From Labia minor (lineage: Eukaryota > Arthropoda > Insecta > Dermaptera > Spongiphoridae): a DNA stretch of 64,000 nucleotides. Position 1 is the stretch's first letter; each line of letters starts with the position of its first letter. The notes beneath the pieces are model-generated. The model was not told where the DNA came from and ran no database searches. It worked only from the letters and a program-made list of their open reading frames with translations. A program made the translations under genes and the position numbers. The stretch covers positions 20,079,146 through 20,143,145 of the forward strand of contig OY720348.1 of NCBI GenBank assembly GCA_963082975.1, given 5' to 3'. Shown here piece after piece: positions 36,882-47,872 of the stretch.

Positions 36882-37268
36882 AAGATTAGGCAAAAATGGT
36901 GTGAGCTAAAATAATGAAATTTGGTACACAGGCATTATTCAAAATTCGTACTATTCTTTCAACTTTTGAAAAATTTAGTTCATTCGGAAGAGGACCATTA
37001 CCTACCACGTTTTTATTTTTTTCTCCCTAAACTGAATGTAAAAATAAAGATATACCTATGTCTGATAGTTTTTCCCATGATTAAAAATTGTATAAAACTA
37101 TTATATATAGAATTTCAGCTTGATTGAATCGCTGAAAGTACCGGAAATAATTTTTTAACACGTTGACTGCCAATCGCGCGCCACACGTGTCATGGTGTCA
37201 TCAACAAAGTGCCAAACACGCGCTGGTTTAATTAATATTATTTATTAATTTTAATTTATAATTTAATT
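36882..37268 (-). mobile_element. Repeat family A, copy 4 (truncated), inverted next to copy 3
   Basis: Starts a few bases after copy 3 and reads on the opposite strand: GTGAGCTAAAATAATGAAAT, CGCTGAAAGTACCGG, TTAACACGTTGACTGCC and ACACGCGCTGGTTTAA. It lacks the final GATAGTCGAGTGG end. With copy 3 it forms a fold-back of nearly 1 kb. Confidence 0.8.
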
Positions 37269-37442
37269 TATATAGTACAAGAAATTATTAGTTTCTTGAA
37301 TCGGGAGTAGTTATTCATTTATTAATAATTAGAAAATTTCTTGATTGGTCTTGGACTCGGGATTCTTTTATACTGGATGTCGAAGCTAACCATTATCATA
37401 CGCTTTTTTTTACCTATAATAATTAATTAATAAAAAAAAACC

Positions 37443-37722
37443 TCCGACTTTGTACATTCTACGCAAGGACAGTGCTTATCAAGTCGGTTATCTAAATTAA
37501 GTATCCTATGATTAGTAGAACGGATTCTATCAACCTTTACCTTGATTTTCTTGAGCGGAGGCGCTACTTTTTATCAAGTCTTCGCAATTTTAATCCCGGA
37601 GGGTGGGTGACTCGGTCCCATAGAACCCAACTAGAGAAATTCCCTTGCCAGGCCCGGGGTTTGAACTCGAGACCATGAGGATATGGGTTAACGCAGTTAC
37701 CCCCCCCCCATGCTGCGTGGAG
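37443..37722 (-). mobile_element. tRNA-derived SINE, second family
   Basis: On the minus strand it starts at the C-run with GGGTAACTGCGTTAACCC, then CATGGTCTCGAGTTCAAACC, where GAGTTCAAACC resembles a pol III B-box. The body includes AAAAAGTAGCGCCTCCGCTC and AAAATCAAGGTAAAGGTTGA; part of it recurs at 44,307-44,420. The composition is clearly richer in GC than its surroundings. Confidence 0.65.
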
Positions 37723-38018
37723 TCTAAATTAATTAATATACAAAAAAATTAATAATTATACGAAAATGACTAATAATTATTTATATTATACCCTTTATTT
37801 TACTTTAAATTTCATAAATAATAAAAATGAATGTGTTACACTTCTTTATATTCAATGGAGATGTTTTACTAATCAACATTTCAAGTCAACTTAATAGTAT
37901 TGAACGTAGGATTACAATATTACAATATTACAAAGTGAAAAGAAAATGTTCCATATCTTATTAAACACAGTAAGTAAAGAGTGAAAATAACCGTTTCATG
38001 TTCTTTATACGAAACATT

Positions 38019-38330
38019 TGCAACAAGTCAACATTTAACGTTCAATGAGACGGAAAGGAAACGATCCGGGGCGGGAATGTCACGCGTGGTCACGCGTCTG
38101 CCGGTGTGGAGTGTGTCGGCGATATCGATTGTCTGTTGGGCGCAGGCGGCATTTGTTGAGGGAGGGGAGGGGTGGTTGGGGGGGCGGCTCTCGAACTGAG
38201 TGCTTCGAATGCAGCCCGATGTCGTGGTCGGCGTCGACGCTGCCGACGCCAGCACTTACCAATGGCACACATTTGGGCAATTGGACAGCGAAGATGGCCA
38301 AACCGACGGGCACGACGCCCCATGTCCAGG
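38019..38330 (+). promoter_or_regulatory. GC- and CpG-rich 5' region of the tail gene
   Basis: About 300 bp of CG-rich sequence in otherwise AT-rich DNA, covering the likely promoter, 5' UTR and first coding exon. It contains two CACGCGT boxes at about 38,080-38,097. No TATA box or initiator could be fixed with confidence. Confidence 0.45.
38077..38199 (+). other. Signal-peptide-like reading frame upstream of the tail gene, out of frame
   Basis: ATG at 38,077 opens a frame whose first residues look like a cleavable signal peptide: MSRVVTRLP, then VWSVSAISIVCWAQA and AFVEGG (basic start, hydrophobic core, AxA-type site). It stops at 38,199 in the frame one base off from the transmembrane exon. 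A G7 run lies between them at about 38,177-38,183; one G fewer would join the two. This could be a sequencing error, an allele, an unseen splice or chance. Confidence 0.4.
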
Positions 38331-41300
38331 TTGCCAACGCCCTTATCTCTCTCATCCTAATCATCATGCTTGGTTTCATCCTCTTCATGGTGATTTTCTT
38401 TTGGAGGAAGTACAAACATATTTCGCTCAGGTGAGAAAGTCAATTCCTACTTCCTGTTTGACCGATCAACGATTCGAATTCGAAAAAGTTACAATTGGTT
38501 AAACATCCAAGTGAAATATACGTCAGTAATTATTATTCCAATTCATCACTTATTTAAAAAAAATACAAAATTAGTATTTTTCTTTTTTTGCAATCGATTC
38601 GTTTTACTTATATACAGTATATACACTTTATTTTTGAGTTACTAAACATAATAACGTGTAGTTTAAAAAAAAGAATTTTAAAATATATCTATACTTTATT
38701 TTATATCTAATCTAATATCTCTCGTTACCATATTACTAAATTGCCATTATAATATTTATATTTAACTATAGCAAGATAATAACAAATAATTCTTTTTTTC
38801 TTGAAAATAGTATGATTCATAAAAAGTCTGGAGTGTCTCCACTCGACTATCTCGCAAATTTGAATTGGATTAAATAACATATATTATATTTAAATTAAAT
38901 TTAATTAAAATTAATAAATAATATCTATTAAACCAGCGCGTGTTTGGCTCGTTGTTGATGACACCATGTCACGTGCTGGCGCGTGATGGCACTCAACATG
39001 TTAAAAAATTAATTCCGGTACTTTCACCGATTCAATCAAGCTGAAATTCTATATATAGCAGTTTTATACAATTTTTAATCATGTGAAAAACTATCAATTA
39101 TATATCTTTATTTTTACGGTCAGTTTAGAGGAAACAAAATCAAAACGTGGTAAGTATTAACCCACTTCCGAATGAGCTACATTTCTCAAAGGTTGATAGA
39201 AAACTACGAATTTTGAATAATGCCTGTGTACCAAATTTCATTATTCTAGCTCAAACCGTTTTTGCATAATCACATATACACACAAACATTTTTCTCAACC
39301 TTAGCGAAAATGACTCAGGGACCTTTAAAACGTATAAAACATCAAAATATCGACATCTGGCGAAATAGTAATGAATACTTGATTTGATCATTAATTTAAA
39401 TTAATAACAATTATCATTACTAATAATTATTCTTAATAGAAGCAATGCAAATTTCGTCGCTTTAATTCAGTGGGTATATGTCGATATTTTTTAAAATATA
39501 TTTATTTTAAAATAATTATATTATGGTCTAAATTATAATCAAAAAGGTTAATCCTATCAAATATTTTTTGGATTAATAAAAGGAAGAATTATTCTACCAT
39601 TGAAAGGATTCAATTTTTATTGTTCCAAGTGTGGCAAACTACCAGTATTCTCAGCTGAGTCAGAACGACAGGGATGCTGATTATAATGAAGTGGCAGAGC
39701 AGCTGGGACTCTCAATGTCAAATTCTAGTACCGATGATGAGGTAATGAAAATAATTGTTATAAATATATATTTTAAAAATTATTCGAAAAAATGTTTATG
39801 TTGATAATCGATATTTGTTTTAAGATAAATATAAAGATTTTACTTGCTTTCATTATTAATCACAAAAGCATCAAGAAGAAGAAAATTTATTTAATCAAAT
39901 GTATTTTATTAAGTCTTCCTGATTTTCCTATTTAAAACATACGTTTATTTTGAATTTTCTCTGCATAGAATTAAATAATATATAAATAATTATTGAAACT
40001 TTTAAAAACCAATTAAGGTAAAAATGTATTAAGGTTTTATATTAGTTTAATATATTGTTTATTAATATTAATCTTTAAGGGAAAAAATTAGATATGTTTG
40101 ACAAAATTAAAAATAATTTTTAATATATATAAAAATTCTGGGTATAATTTTGAATAATGCCTGAGTACCAAATTTCATTATTCTAGCTCAAACAGTTTTT
40201 GCATATATATATACATACATATACACACAATATATATAAAAATCCTGGGTAACGGGTAGAATCTTTTCTAAAATCCCAATAGAAAAGATATCTACTTCAG
40301 GGAGCAGCGTCCCTGCCCTCACGTGAGCTCATGATTTTTTTTTCCACCCTCTCTACGTGGAAGAATCATGTTCTTTACCTTTGGACTCCTTTCAATTCTA
40401 TTTCCTTGCTTACCCCCTCCCTTATCCCAAAAAAATCCATTTTCTTTGGATGAAGGAGAATACCTAGTATAGAATTATTAAAAAAGAAATAAATAATTAA
40501 TCTTCACTAATTAAGGAGGCTCTCATGGAGCCTCTTATATATATTTGAATTTACACCCCCCTTGGGGGGGTGTAAATTCAAATATATGCTGATTACACGC
40601 AAATTTTTGTCAGCAAAACCTCGTAATTTACGAGTGAAACATATCTTATAAATGTCTCAGTTGAGAGGCCCGCACCTCTCCACGCTTCTTAATATTAGCA
40701 AACTTGGAACTCATATATATATTATATTCTTTGAAGATTTTAATATACACATCTTTTCGATGTTTTTCCCTTTATATACATTTTTCGTAAAAGTTAATAT
40801 AAAACTAACTCATACAAATCATTCAACATAATTTTCGCCAGATTCTAAATAAAATGTTTTTTTTATCTAAATAAAAATAAAAAATTTATTTAATTTTTTT
40901 TATGGTATCAAATTCATACATTAAATTAACATTTCCTGAAAACAATAGTTAAAACGTATACCATATTATTCATTATAAAATGTAGATTCATTTTTACTAT
41001 AATTATATAATTGTACGATGTCTCCTTAATTAAATATTAATTAAAAAATTTTGACAGATTTAAAGTTAAATTCGCCGCCATCATTATTGACCGCCACTTC
41101 AAATATAATTATTTGATTTGTTTATATTATATTAAATTATTCTTTGATCGTTTCTTCTTTGAATCTTTGATCTCTTAGATCTAGATCTTTTTGATTAGTA
41201 CTTTTAACTTATTTCCCCTCTTTTTATAAATCAAATTTAATTTATTTTTATATATTTCTTTGATAAACTGTTTGCAATGCATCTCTTATAAGGTGAAATT

Positions 41301-42733
41301 TTATGGCCTTGAAGGCATTGGTGGTTTATCCACTAGACCACAGAGCATCCGTTACTAAACAGACTAGTCACATTTGGCTAAGAGCAGGCCCCCTAAACTC
41401 TATTGTTCTCTGCAATTATTTTTTGTTCTACCTAAATTAAAACATTAGTTAGTTTTAAATTGTTTCTTTTTATATTTCAATTAGATATTTTATAAGTGTA
41501 TATTAATATACATAGCTACTCTAATATTTTTATACAATATCAAGGGGTAGAGGGGGGCAAATATAAAGTGCCTAGAGGCCCCAGACGACCCTAATCCGCC
41601 ACTTTTTGAAGTGGAAAGTATTATATCAAAATGAGACAATGACATAAAATTTTATATTTAATAACGGAGGTCCTGGGTTCGAATCCTATAAGCCCTCGGG
41701 CGAATGTCAATGTTTCATTAAAATAAGATAATTTATTTTAGTTGGAGCCGGCTACTTTAGCTGTAACAACCAGTCATATAAATGGTTCAAGGAATAATGG
41801 ATCAATCGGTAATGTTGGAACTCTTGGAGCAGTGAGTACCGTCCAAGTTTTTGGTTCTTCACTCTTGGATGAGTCCGACGAGGTAAGTTGCAGTCATATA
41901 TATATATATATTACTATTTTTACACAAACTAATAAGTCCAGGTCGTCATAATTCCACTTCACGATAATTTCGAATTTAGTTATGATTTATTTTATTATTT
42001 GGCAACAAATTTTTGCCTATAGACCTACGAAGGTCATTCAATAATTAAAGAGACAAATGGCTATAGCTCAAAAACGGTTTATTTTATTTTTACAAAATTC
42101 AGGCTTTTTTCAACATAATCACTCCCACAGTTATGCACTTTTTGCAGCTTGCAGTGATAAGCTTCAAAAATTAGGTCGGGAGGTCTTACCTCATCCTGCC
42201 TACAGTCCCGACCTCGCTCCATCTGATTTTTACCTTTTTGGACCATTCAAAGACTTCCTATGTGAAAAAGAGGAAGTTAAAGAAGCGATGCAAAAGTGGC
42301 TTCGACGAAAATCGAAAGAATTCTTCGCCAAGGGAGTTTAGGAAGCCGCAAGAAAAATGGGACAAATGCACAACTGTGGGGGTGATTATGTTGAAAAATA
42401 GCCTGAATTTTGTAAGGATCAAATAAACAGTTTTTGAGCTATAGCCTTTTGTCTCTTTACTTATTGAATGACCCACGTAAAAACAATACAACTAAAAATC
42501 ATTACTTTCAAATTGTTTTAGTGGCCTATTTATCAATTGGATTGCAATATGCCATAGACCAAATATTAATTTTATGAGAATTGCTTTAAAATTGTTAAAA
42601 ATTTCTATTCTAATATTTTTTTTAACAATATTTCATATATAAGATAGAAAATTAAAAAGAAATTCGAAATAATTTCACACTAATTCATTATAATTACTTT
42701 TTTTTTAATTTTTTTTAGGAACTTCTGCAATAA
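38219..42733 (+). CDS. Small single-pass membrane protein with a mannose-6-phosphate-receptor-like sorting tail
   Basis: Family not recognised. Exons 38219-38430, 39630-39741, 41742-41882, 42719-42733 join in phase to 159 aa. Residues 1-37 carry two N-glycosylation sequons (NGT at 15, NWT at 21); 38-62 are a strongly hydrophobic transmembrane segment followed by RKYKH; 63-159 form a cytoplasmic tail. The tail has YSQL (77-80) and YNEV (89-92), both YxxPhi endocytic signals; SSTDDELE (103-110) and S153 in SDEE are CK2-like sites; the end DEELLQ contains DxxLL (154-158). A serine in an acidic run before a near-terminal DxxLL is the GGA-binding arrangement of CI-MPR and sortilin. From this I infer cycling between trans-Golgi, endosome and surface. 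The DxxLL codons are split by the last intron. The N-terminus is uncertain: an in-frame ATG also exists at 38,045, and a signal-peptide-like start (38,077) lies in another frame. Confidence 0.7.
38829..39370 (+). mobile_element. Repeat family A, copy 5, in intron 1 of the tail gene
   Basis: Left end CTGGAGTGTCTCCACTCGAC, the CATGTCACGTGCTGGCGCGT block, GGTACTTTCACCGATTCAAT and the CTCAGGGACCTTTAAAACGT block, ending CTGGCGAAATAGTAA. The CATCGAAAATTTTCGTGATC block near the right end is deleted. Confidence 0.85.
40139..40228 (+). repeat. Repeat family A fragment
   Basis: TTTTGAATAATGCCTGAGTA, then CAAATTTCATTATTCTAGCT and CAAACAGTTTTTGCATA, followed by a short TA/CA run. Only the middle of family A is present. 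Confidence 0.65.
40514..40588. repeat. Two adjacent palindromes in intron 2 of the tail gene
   Basis: GAGGCTCTCATGGAGCCTC at about 40,516 is followed by a 48-bp near-perfect inverted repeat at about 40,538-40,586: ATATATTTGAATTTACAC and a C run, TT, then a G run and GTGTAAATTCAAATATAT. They could extrude as hairpins. The 40,250-40,700 neighbourhood is less AT-rich and may be an unrecognised transposon. Confidence 0.75.
42028..42477. mobile_element. Internally deleted mariner element, 450 bp, in intron 3 of the tail gene
   Basis: Long inverted ends of about 55 bp: GGTCATTCAATAATTAAAGA with GACAAA, and TTTGTCTCTTTACTTATTGA with ATGACC, flanked by TA. Plus-strand coding remnant at 42,150-42,341: KLGREVLPHPAYSPDLAPSD, YLFGPFKDFLCEKEEVKEAM, then WLRRKSKEFFAKGV. 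This is the C-terminal part of a mariner transposase with the third catalytic Asp region (SPDLAPSD). The N-terminal two thirds is missing, so it is inactive. It is a different lineage from the 28.6-kb element. Confidence 0.9.
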
Positions 42734-43032
42734 TGACGTCAAACATGTAAAGTGGCCAAAAATAAATAAATAAATAATATAACTGACTGATGTAATGGTG
42801 ATAAATCTTAAATAGCCCTGAAAAAAACTTTTAAAAAGTATAAGATCGGGACTTATGTATTTTTGGAGTACATACTTTTTCATTTCTTTATAATAAAACA
42901 ATGTATAGCTTACAATATCGAAATATTTTTGATGAATCAAATACATGTCGGATATGAACAATGCAAGAACAAGAATTTAATATCTCAACCTGGTGAGGAG
43001 AAAGAGTGTCTCATCATCGATTTCCATTTGTA

Positions 43033-43038
43033 AATAAA
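43033..43038 (+). terminator. Candidate polyadenylation signal of the tail gene
   Basis: AATAAA 300 nt after the stop at 42,731-42,733. An earlier AATAAA run at 42,761 is very close to the stop; either could serve. Confidence 0.4.
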
Positions 43039-44306
43039 GCATTTCATTCATCATTTTCTCTGAGAATAAAATTAAGACAAGACAAGACAAGAGAAGAGAA
43101 AATTTGTCAATATTCTTTAGAACTTCAAAACATATTCTATTTAAAAAAAAAATAAAGAAAAAAAAACAATTCTTTTCCTAATTCATAAGTTTATTTATTT
43201 TTATAATAAATAAAAAAATAACTTTGTTAAATTCTAATCGCTTTTAAGCAATGTATATAGTATATTAACTAAATACAAAAATAGAACTAAAAAAATTAAT
43301 AAAGCATAATTTTACTCTTTTTTTATACTTTAGTTTTCATTTACAAAATTTAAGAAAATACATTCGAAATACAATTAACAGAAATAAACAGAATTTGTAA
43401 ATAATAATCAATTAAACATTGAAATTAATAAAAAAAAAAAATAATAAATATCACATTATGGATATCAATAAATTTAATTAATAAATTTTGTTATAAAATA
43501 CGTATATGTATATAATTTTTGTTAATTTTTTTTTTTTTTTTTTTGTGTCTTAGAAGTTAAATTTGAATGAAAATTAATTTTTATTTTTTTTATGTAATTC
43601 CCTAAATTCATTGTCAATTTTTATTTTATTTCATGGATAATTTTTTTAAGCTATCATAATTAAAAATTATACATATTATAATTGGGATCAAGAAGAATTT
43701 CATTTTCGCAGCATAAGTATAATAATACCAGTAAAATAATATAATTAAACTATAAAAAATATCGTTATTTGAACATTAAGAAATATATATATAAAACCTA
43801 ATAATTTATTTTTGAAATAATCTCCCATATGACATGCACACTTCAAGTAAGTTTTCCTCATCGAGTAGAAGACATGAATATGAATGTGGTCCAAGCCCAC
43901 TCCCTCTCCCACTCCCACTCTTTCTCTATATAATATAAAAATATTTTTTATTTCATTAAAATGGAATAAATTAAAGTTATAATATTAATTTTATAAATAC
44001 CAACTTCAAAGATTATATAAAAATATATTTTAAATTTAACTCATGGCCCTCCCCCCTCTAAAAGTCATAGCGCATGTAGATAATGAATGGATAGATACGA
44101 ATCATTGACATTTATCATCAAATAGATCAATAAAAAAATAGAAATAACTTTTAAAATATTTATGTTTTTTGTTCTCTTCTTAAATAAAAAAACAAGTCCC
44201 ACGGTATATTAATTAATAAATAATTCATTCATTAATTAATCAATATAAACAAAAACATCTAAACGAGTAGAAATCATCCATCTATCTATCTACATATATA
44301 TATTAA

Positions 44307-44420
44307 CCTTTACCTTGATTTTCTTAATCGGAGGCGCTACTTTTTATCAAGTAGCTATTCACCAATGTTGATCCTGTAGGCTGGGTTGGCTCCGTCCCAT
44401 AGACCCCAGCTAGGCATATT
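44307..44420 (-). repeat. Fragment of the 37.5-kb SINE
   Basis: AACCTTTACCTTGATTTTCT and GGAGGCGCTACTTTTTATCA match about 37,530-37,580, followed by a diverged CCCATAGACCCCAGCTAG-type block. The tRNA-like head is absent. Confidence 0.65.
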
Positions 44421-44447
44421 ATAACGTTTTTCTGAACTTCACTTCGT

Positions 44448-44595
44448 GTCTGTCTGTCTGTTCGCTCTTATGACAAATTGAAAACGATTTTTCATCAACT
44501 TTAAATTGAGATAGACTTTTGAAAATTTTTATAGATATTTCAATGGATCCCTAGAAGGTATGGAAGAAATATAATTGAATTATAATTAATTACTT
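44448..44595 (+). repeat. Repeat shared with 25.13 kb
   Basis: TGTCTGTCTGTCTGTTCGCT, AACTTTAAATTGAGATAGAC, TTTCAATGGATCCCTAGA and AATATAATTGAATTATAATT, in the same order as at 25,127-25,290. Confidence 0.8.
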
Positions 44596-45562
44596 TTAGT
44601 AACTAATTCCTTTTGCATTGCTCCGATTAATTTTTTTTTCAACGGAATCTGAAGCATAAATATTGATTTCAGGAGAGATTTTCATTTTGAAAGTAATTAA
44701 AAATATTTTATGGCATTGAAATTAATAATGAATTCTTATTAATCGGGTCTAAGTGTCAATGATGTATAAAATTTTATATATATATATACATATAATATAT
44801 ATATATATATTATTTTTAACAGATAAATAAATATATGAAAAATGTTAATCATTCATTAAACTATAGCTATATAATTAAGGTTTTTGGAAAATATTAATTT
44901 AATTATAGATTGAAAATTTAATTAATTTATTTTATTTTATATTTTTTTTTAATTTCTCTATTATCCTAAACTTTTATCTATTGAATATTTAAATTTTCTT
45001 CTAAAAGGTAAATAAATATAATGATAATTAATAATTTTTTTCTTATTAATCTCGTTAATGATTAATTAATCGAGAGGAAACATTTCTTAAAATCACAAAT
45101 CAATTCATCAAAACACATTTAATTGGCATAGTTTAACTTATCGAACTGGATTCTCGAGATGACCTCTAATCTATTTTTTTTTATGAAACTACCAAGCATG
45201 ACAATGAATTCAAATACGATTACTTGAGAATTCGATTGTTTTTTTCCTACAGGGTTGCCCAGTGACGTAGTCTGTGATGATTTCATTTTCTTTTATGAAA
45301 ATCACTCTCATTTAGAGTTTCACTAAATACATAAATATTTAATAATAATAATAATAATATTAATAATAATAAAAAAAGATATGTTTCCAATTACTTAAAA
45401 AACAAAATCTTATATTTGTATTCCCTTTTAAAATACTCTATAATCAACATATTACAAGATGAGTCCATTTTTTAATTTTTATATTTGTGTTTGTGTGGGT
45501 GGAACTTTGTTTTTGTTCCTATAATACATTTGTGAATGCGCTACAGGCTAAATAAAAAAAAA

Positions 45563-46160
45563 ATCTGGAGTGTCTCCACTCGACTATTTCGCAAATTTGA
45601 ATTGAATTGAGTAACATATTTTATATTTAAATTAAATTTAATTAATTATAAATTATAAATTAACTATATTAATTAATTAAAAAATTTAAATTTTAACAGT
45701 ATAGTATTGTTATTCAATTAAATTAATTAATTATCATATATTAAATTTAAAACCTTTACCTTCATTTTTAATTCAAAATTAAAAAAAAATAATTCCGGTA
45801 CTTTTAGCGATTCAATCAAGCTGAAATTCTAGATAATCATGTGGAAAACTATCAAACATATAACTTTATTTTTATGGTCAGTTTAAACGAAAAAAAAATG
45901 AAAACGGGGTAGGTAATGAGCCTCTTACGGATGAGCTACATTTCTCAAAAGTTGATAGAAAACTACGAATTTTGAATAATGCCCGTGTACCAAATTTTAT
46001 TATTCTAATTTAGTAGTCTTGTCTACACACACACACACACACATTTTCTTCCAACCTTATAGAAAATGACTCAGGGACCTTCAAAACGTATAAAAACATC
46101 AAAATCTCGACATCGAAAATTTTCGTGATCGCAATACTATCCCCCCAGAGATAGTAAAAA
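45563..46160 (+). mobile_element. Repeat family A, copy 6
   Basis: Left end TCTGGAGTGTCTCCACTCGA; then GGTACTTTTAGCGATTCAAT, a GAGCTACATTTCTCAAAAGT block, a (CA)n run, and GGACCTTCAAAACGTATAAA. The right end is altered: CTATCCCCCCAGAGATAGTA. The CACGTG-rich block is missing. Confidence 0.82.
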
Positions 46161-46845
46161 TGATATAAATATCAAATTTGATATTTAAAAATGGCCCCTG
46201 AACCGCTTCCCCCCTCTCTCGCCATGGATGAACCAGTGTGAACGATATTTGAAAAAAACAACAAATTCATTTGATATCTCATCAATCTTTATTTGATATA
46301 TATATTTTGTTCTAAATCATCGTAATTTCATAGACATATAATTATTTGAGGATAAATCGAAAATATAATATTAAATTTTTTAATGTTTATTTGTTTTTTT
46401 TTTTAATATTTATGATTAATGTTTATAAAATAAACATTAAAAATTACCTTAAAAATTTCTTTCATATGAAAAATCCATAAGAAATTATTCTACAAAATCC
46501 ATTTAAAGATAAATTTGTCAAATTTCTATTATTCAAACTATGTAAAAATTATGAATATTATCAGTAAGGTCGTGTAGTATAATTTTTAATTATACTATTT
46601 GATTTATTTATTTTATTTATTTTTTTTTTTTACCAAATGGAATAAAATGTTTTTGTTTTGTTCCTGTAAGCATTATTCAACAGAATAATAGAAATAATTC
46701 ATTTTCTTTAAGGTGTAGTAGGAAAAGTGTGAATGGAATTTTTGTGTTCGTTGAGGAAAACTTAAAGAACATCCGAATGAATTGACTACGAACGAAACTA
46801 ACGGGGAAGCGGGCGGTTTTCCCAGACGACGAGGTCTCCTCTCAT

Positions 46846-46876
46846 TATAAGAGCTCGGCTGATCAGCCGCCAGTCA
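46846..46876 (+). promoter_or_regulatory. TATA core promoter of the secreted-protein gene
   Basis: TATAAG at 46,846-46,851 with a TCAGCC initiator-like site whose A (46,876) lies 30 nt downstream, the usual spacing. Local composition is much richer in GC (46,800-46,976) than the flanks. The transcription start is inferred. Confidence 0.6.
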
Positions 46877-46977
46877 GCCTCTGCCTGCCTCTTTAAGTCC
46901 TCGTCAGTTGGTCATCGACATCGTCACTGCCATCCAGTCTTCTATTCTCTCCCCGGAACAGCCAACAACCAATCCAG
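46876..46977 (+). other. Non-coding first exon (5' UTR) of the secreted-protein gene
   Basis: A GC-richer stretch without an ATG, ending in AATCCAG and a GTAACT donor at 46,978. It pairs with the acceptor TTTTCATTTTCAG right before the ATG at 48,914, giving an intron of about 1.9 kb with the start codon at the very beginning of exon 2, a common design for arthropod secreted proteins. Confidence 0.6.
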
Positions 46978-47872
46978 GTAACTTTTAATAAAAACAAATC
47001 TTTTTTTTAATTTTTTTAATTGAAATTTCGATTGTATCAAGAAATTCTCTTTGGTTCATTCATAATACTAATATTTGGTGAAATAATAAATAAATAAAAA
47101 CTGATATTTTTTTGCAATAACGGATTCTGCAATTATCTTAACTAATACTAATCATTATATACTAGTATATTTAATAAACACAATCGAATTTATTTTATTA
47201 TTTACTTTTTTTGTGTTGAAAACATATTTACTTGAATTAAAAAAAAGTGAAATAAATAATATCTTGAGCGGAAAATAGAAGTTTTCCATTATCTAGAAAA
47301 AGAATATTTTGAAGACAGCTCAGATTAAATATTTTTAAAAGGATTATATAAAAATTGTTTTTCTTAACTGCGTATATTGTTTATATTATGAATTTTTATC
47401 AATTATTTCTCAATCATTTTTTTTTTATTTTGCAATATATTTGATTATTATTTTAATGAAATTAAAAAATTGATTATATATATATATATATATATTTAAT
47501 TGCTAAAAAAATTAAATAAATTATTAGAGTAGAGGTGAGCAAAAAAATAAATAAATAACATTTTGCAAATATTATATTCTAATATAATTATGTTTCATTG
47601 CAAATTAAATAGTTGAAAAAAGTGAATTTAAAAAGTCAAAGAAAAAATTACTTATAATGATTTTTAATAAAATAAAAATTGAATATTTTCAAGCTATTTT
47701 CGCTTCTTTCTTCCTTAATGCCTTTGATTATTAATTTTCATTTATTTTTTATATATCTCCTCTTTTGCTTCTTCTTTTTCTTGACATTATTACTAATTAG
47801 TATGGATTACCATACATTTATATATAATACGTTTTTTCTAATTTTATATTTTTTAATTGAAATTAAAATAAA

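Larger units (their letters stand above)
34262..38018. other. Intergenic region between the FAAH2-like gene and the tail gene
   Basis: AT-rich, with no gene seen in 34.3-36.2 kb. Then come a head-to-head pair of family A repeats (36,276-37,268) and a SINE (about 37,443-37,722). Confidence 0.6.
43039..46840. other. Intergenic region between the tail gene and the secreted-protein gene
   Basis: AT-rich DNA. It holds a SINE fragment (44,307-44,420), the repeat shared with 25.1 kb (44,448-44,595) and repeat family A copy 6 (45,563-46,160). No gene seen. Confidence 0.6.

Noticed and set aside
36041-37127. ORFs at 36.0 and 36.9 kb
   Set aside because: They overlap or translate repeat family A sequences, with no conserved protein feature.
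38028-38415. Several overlapping minus-strand and plus-strand ORFs at 38.0-38.5 kb
   Set aside because: GC-rich DNA has few stops in any frame. Only the frame with the transmembrane segment continues through spliced exons in phase.
41660-41700. Possible tRNA gene (GGGTTCGAATCC B-box)
   Set aside because: Only a T-arm-like stretch is present; no acceptor-stem pairing, D-arm or anticodon arm could be built. More likely a SINE fragment.
42258-42961. Minus-strand ORFs at 42.3 and 42.7-42.96 kb
   Set aside because: The first is antisense to the mariner fragment; the second is low-complexity AT-rich translation with no family signal.
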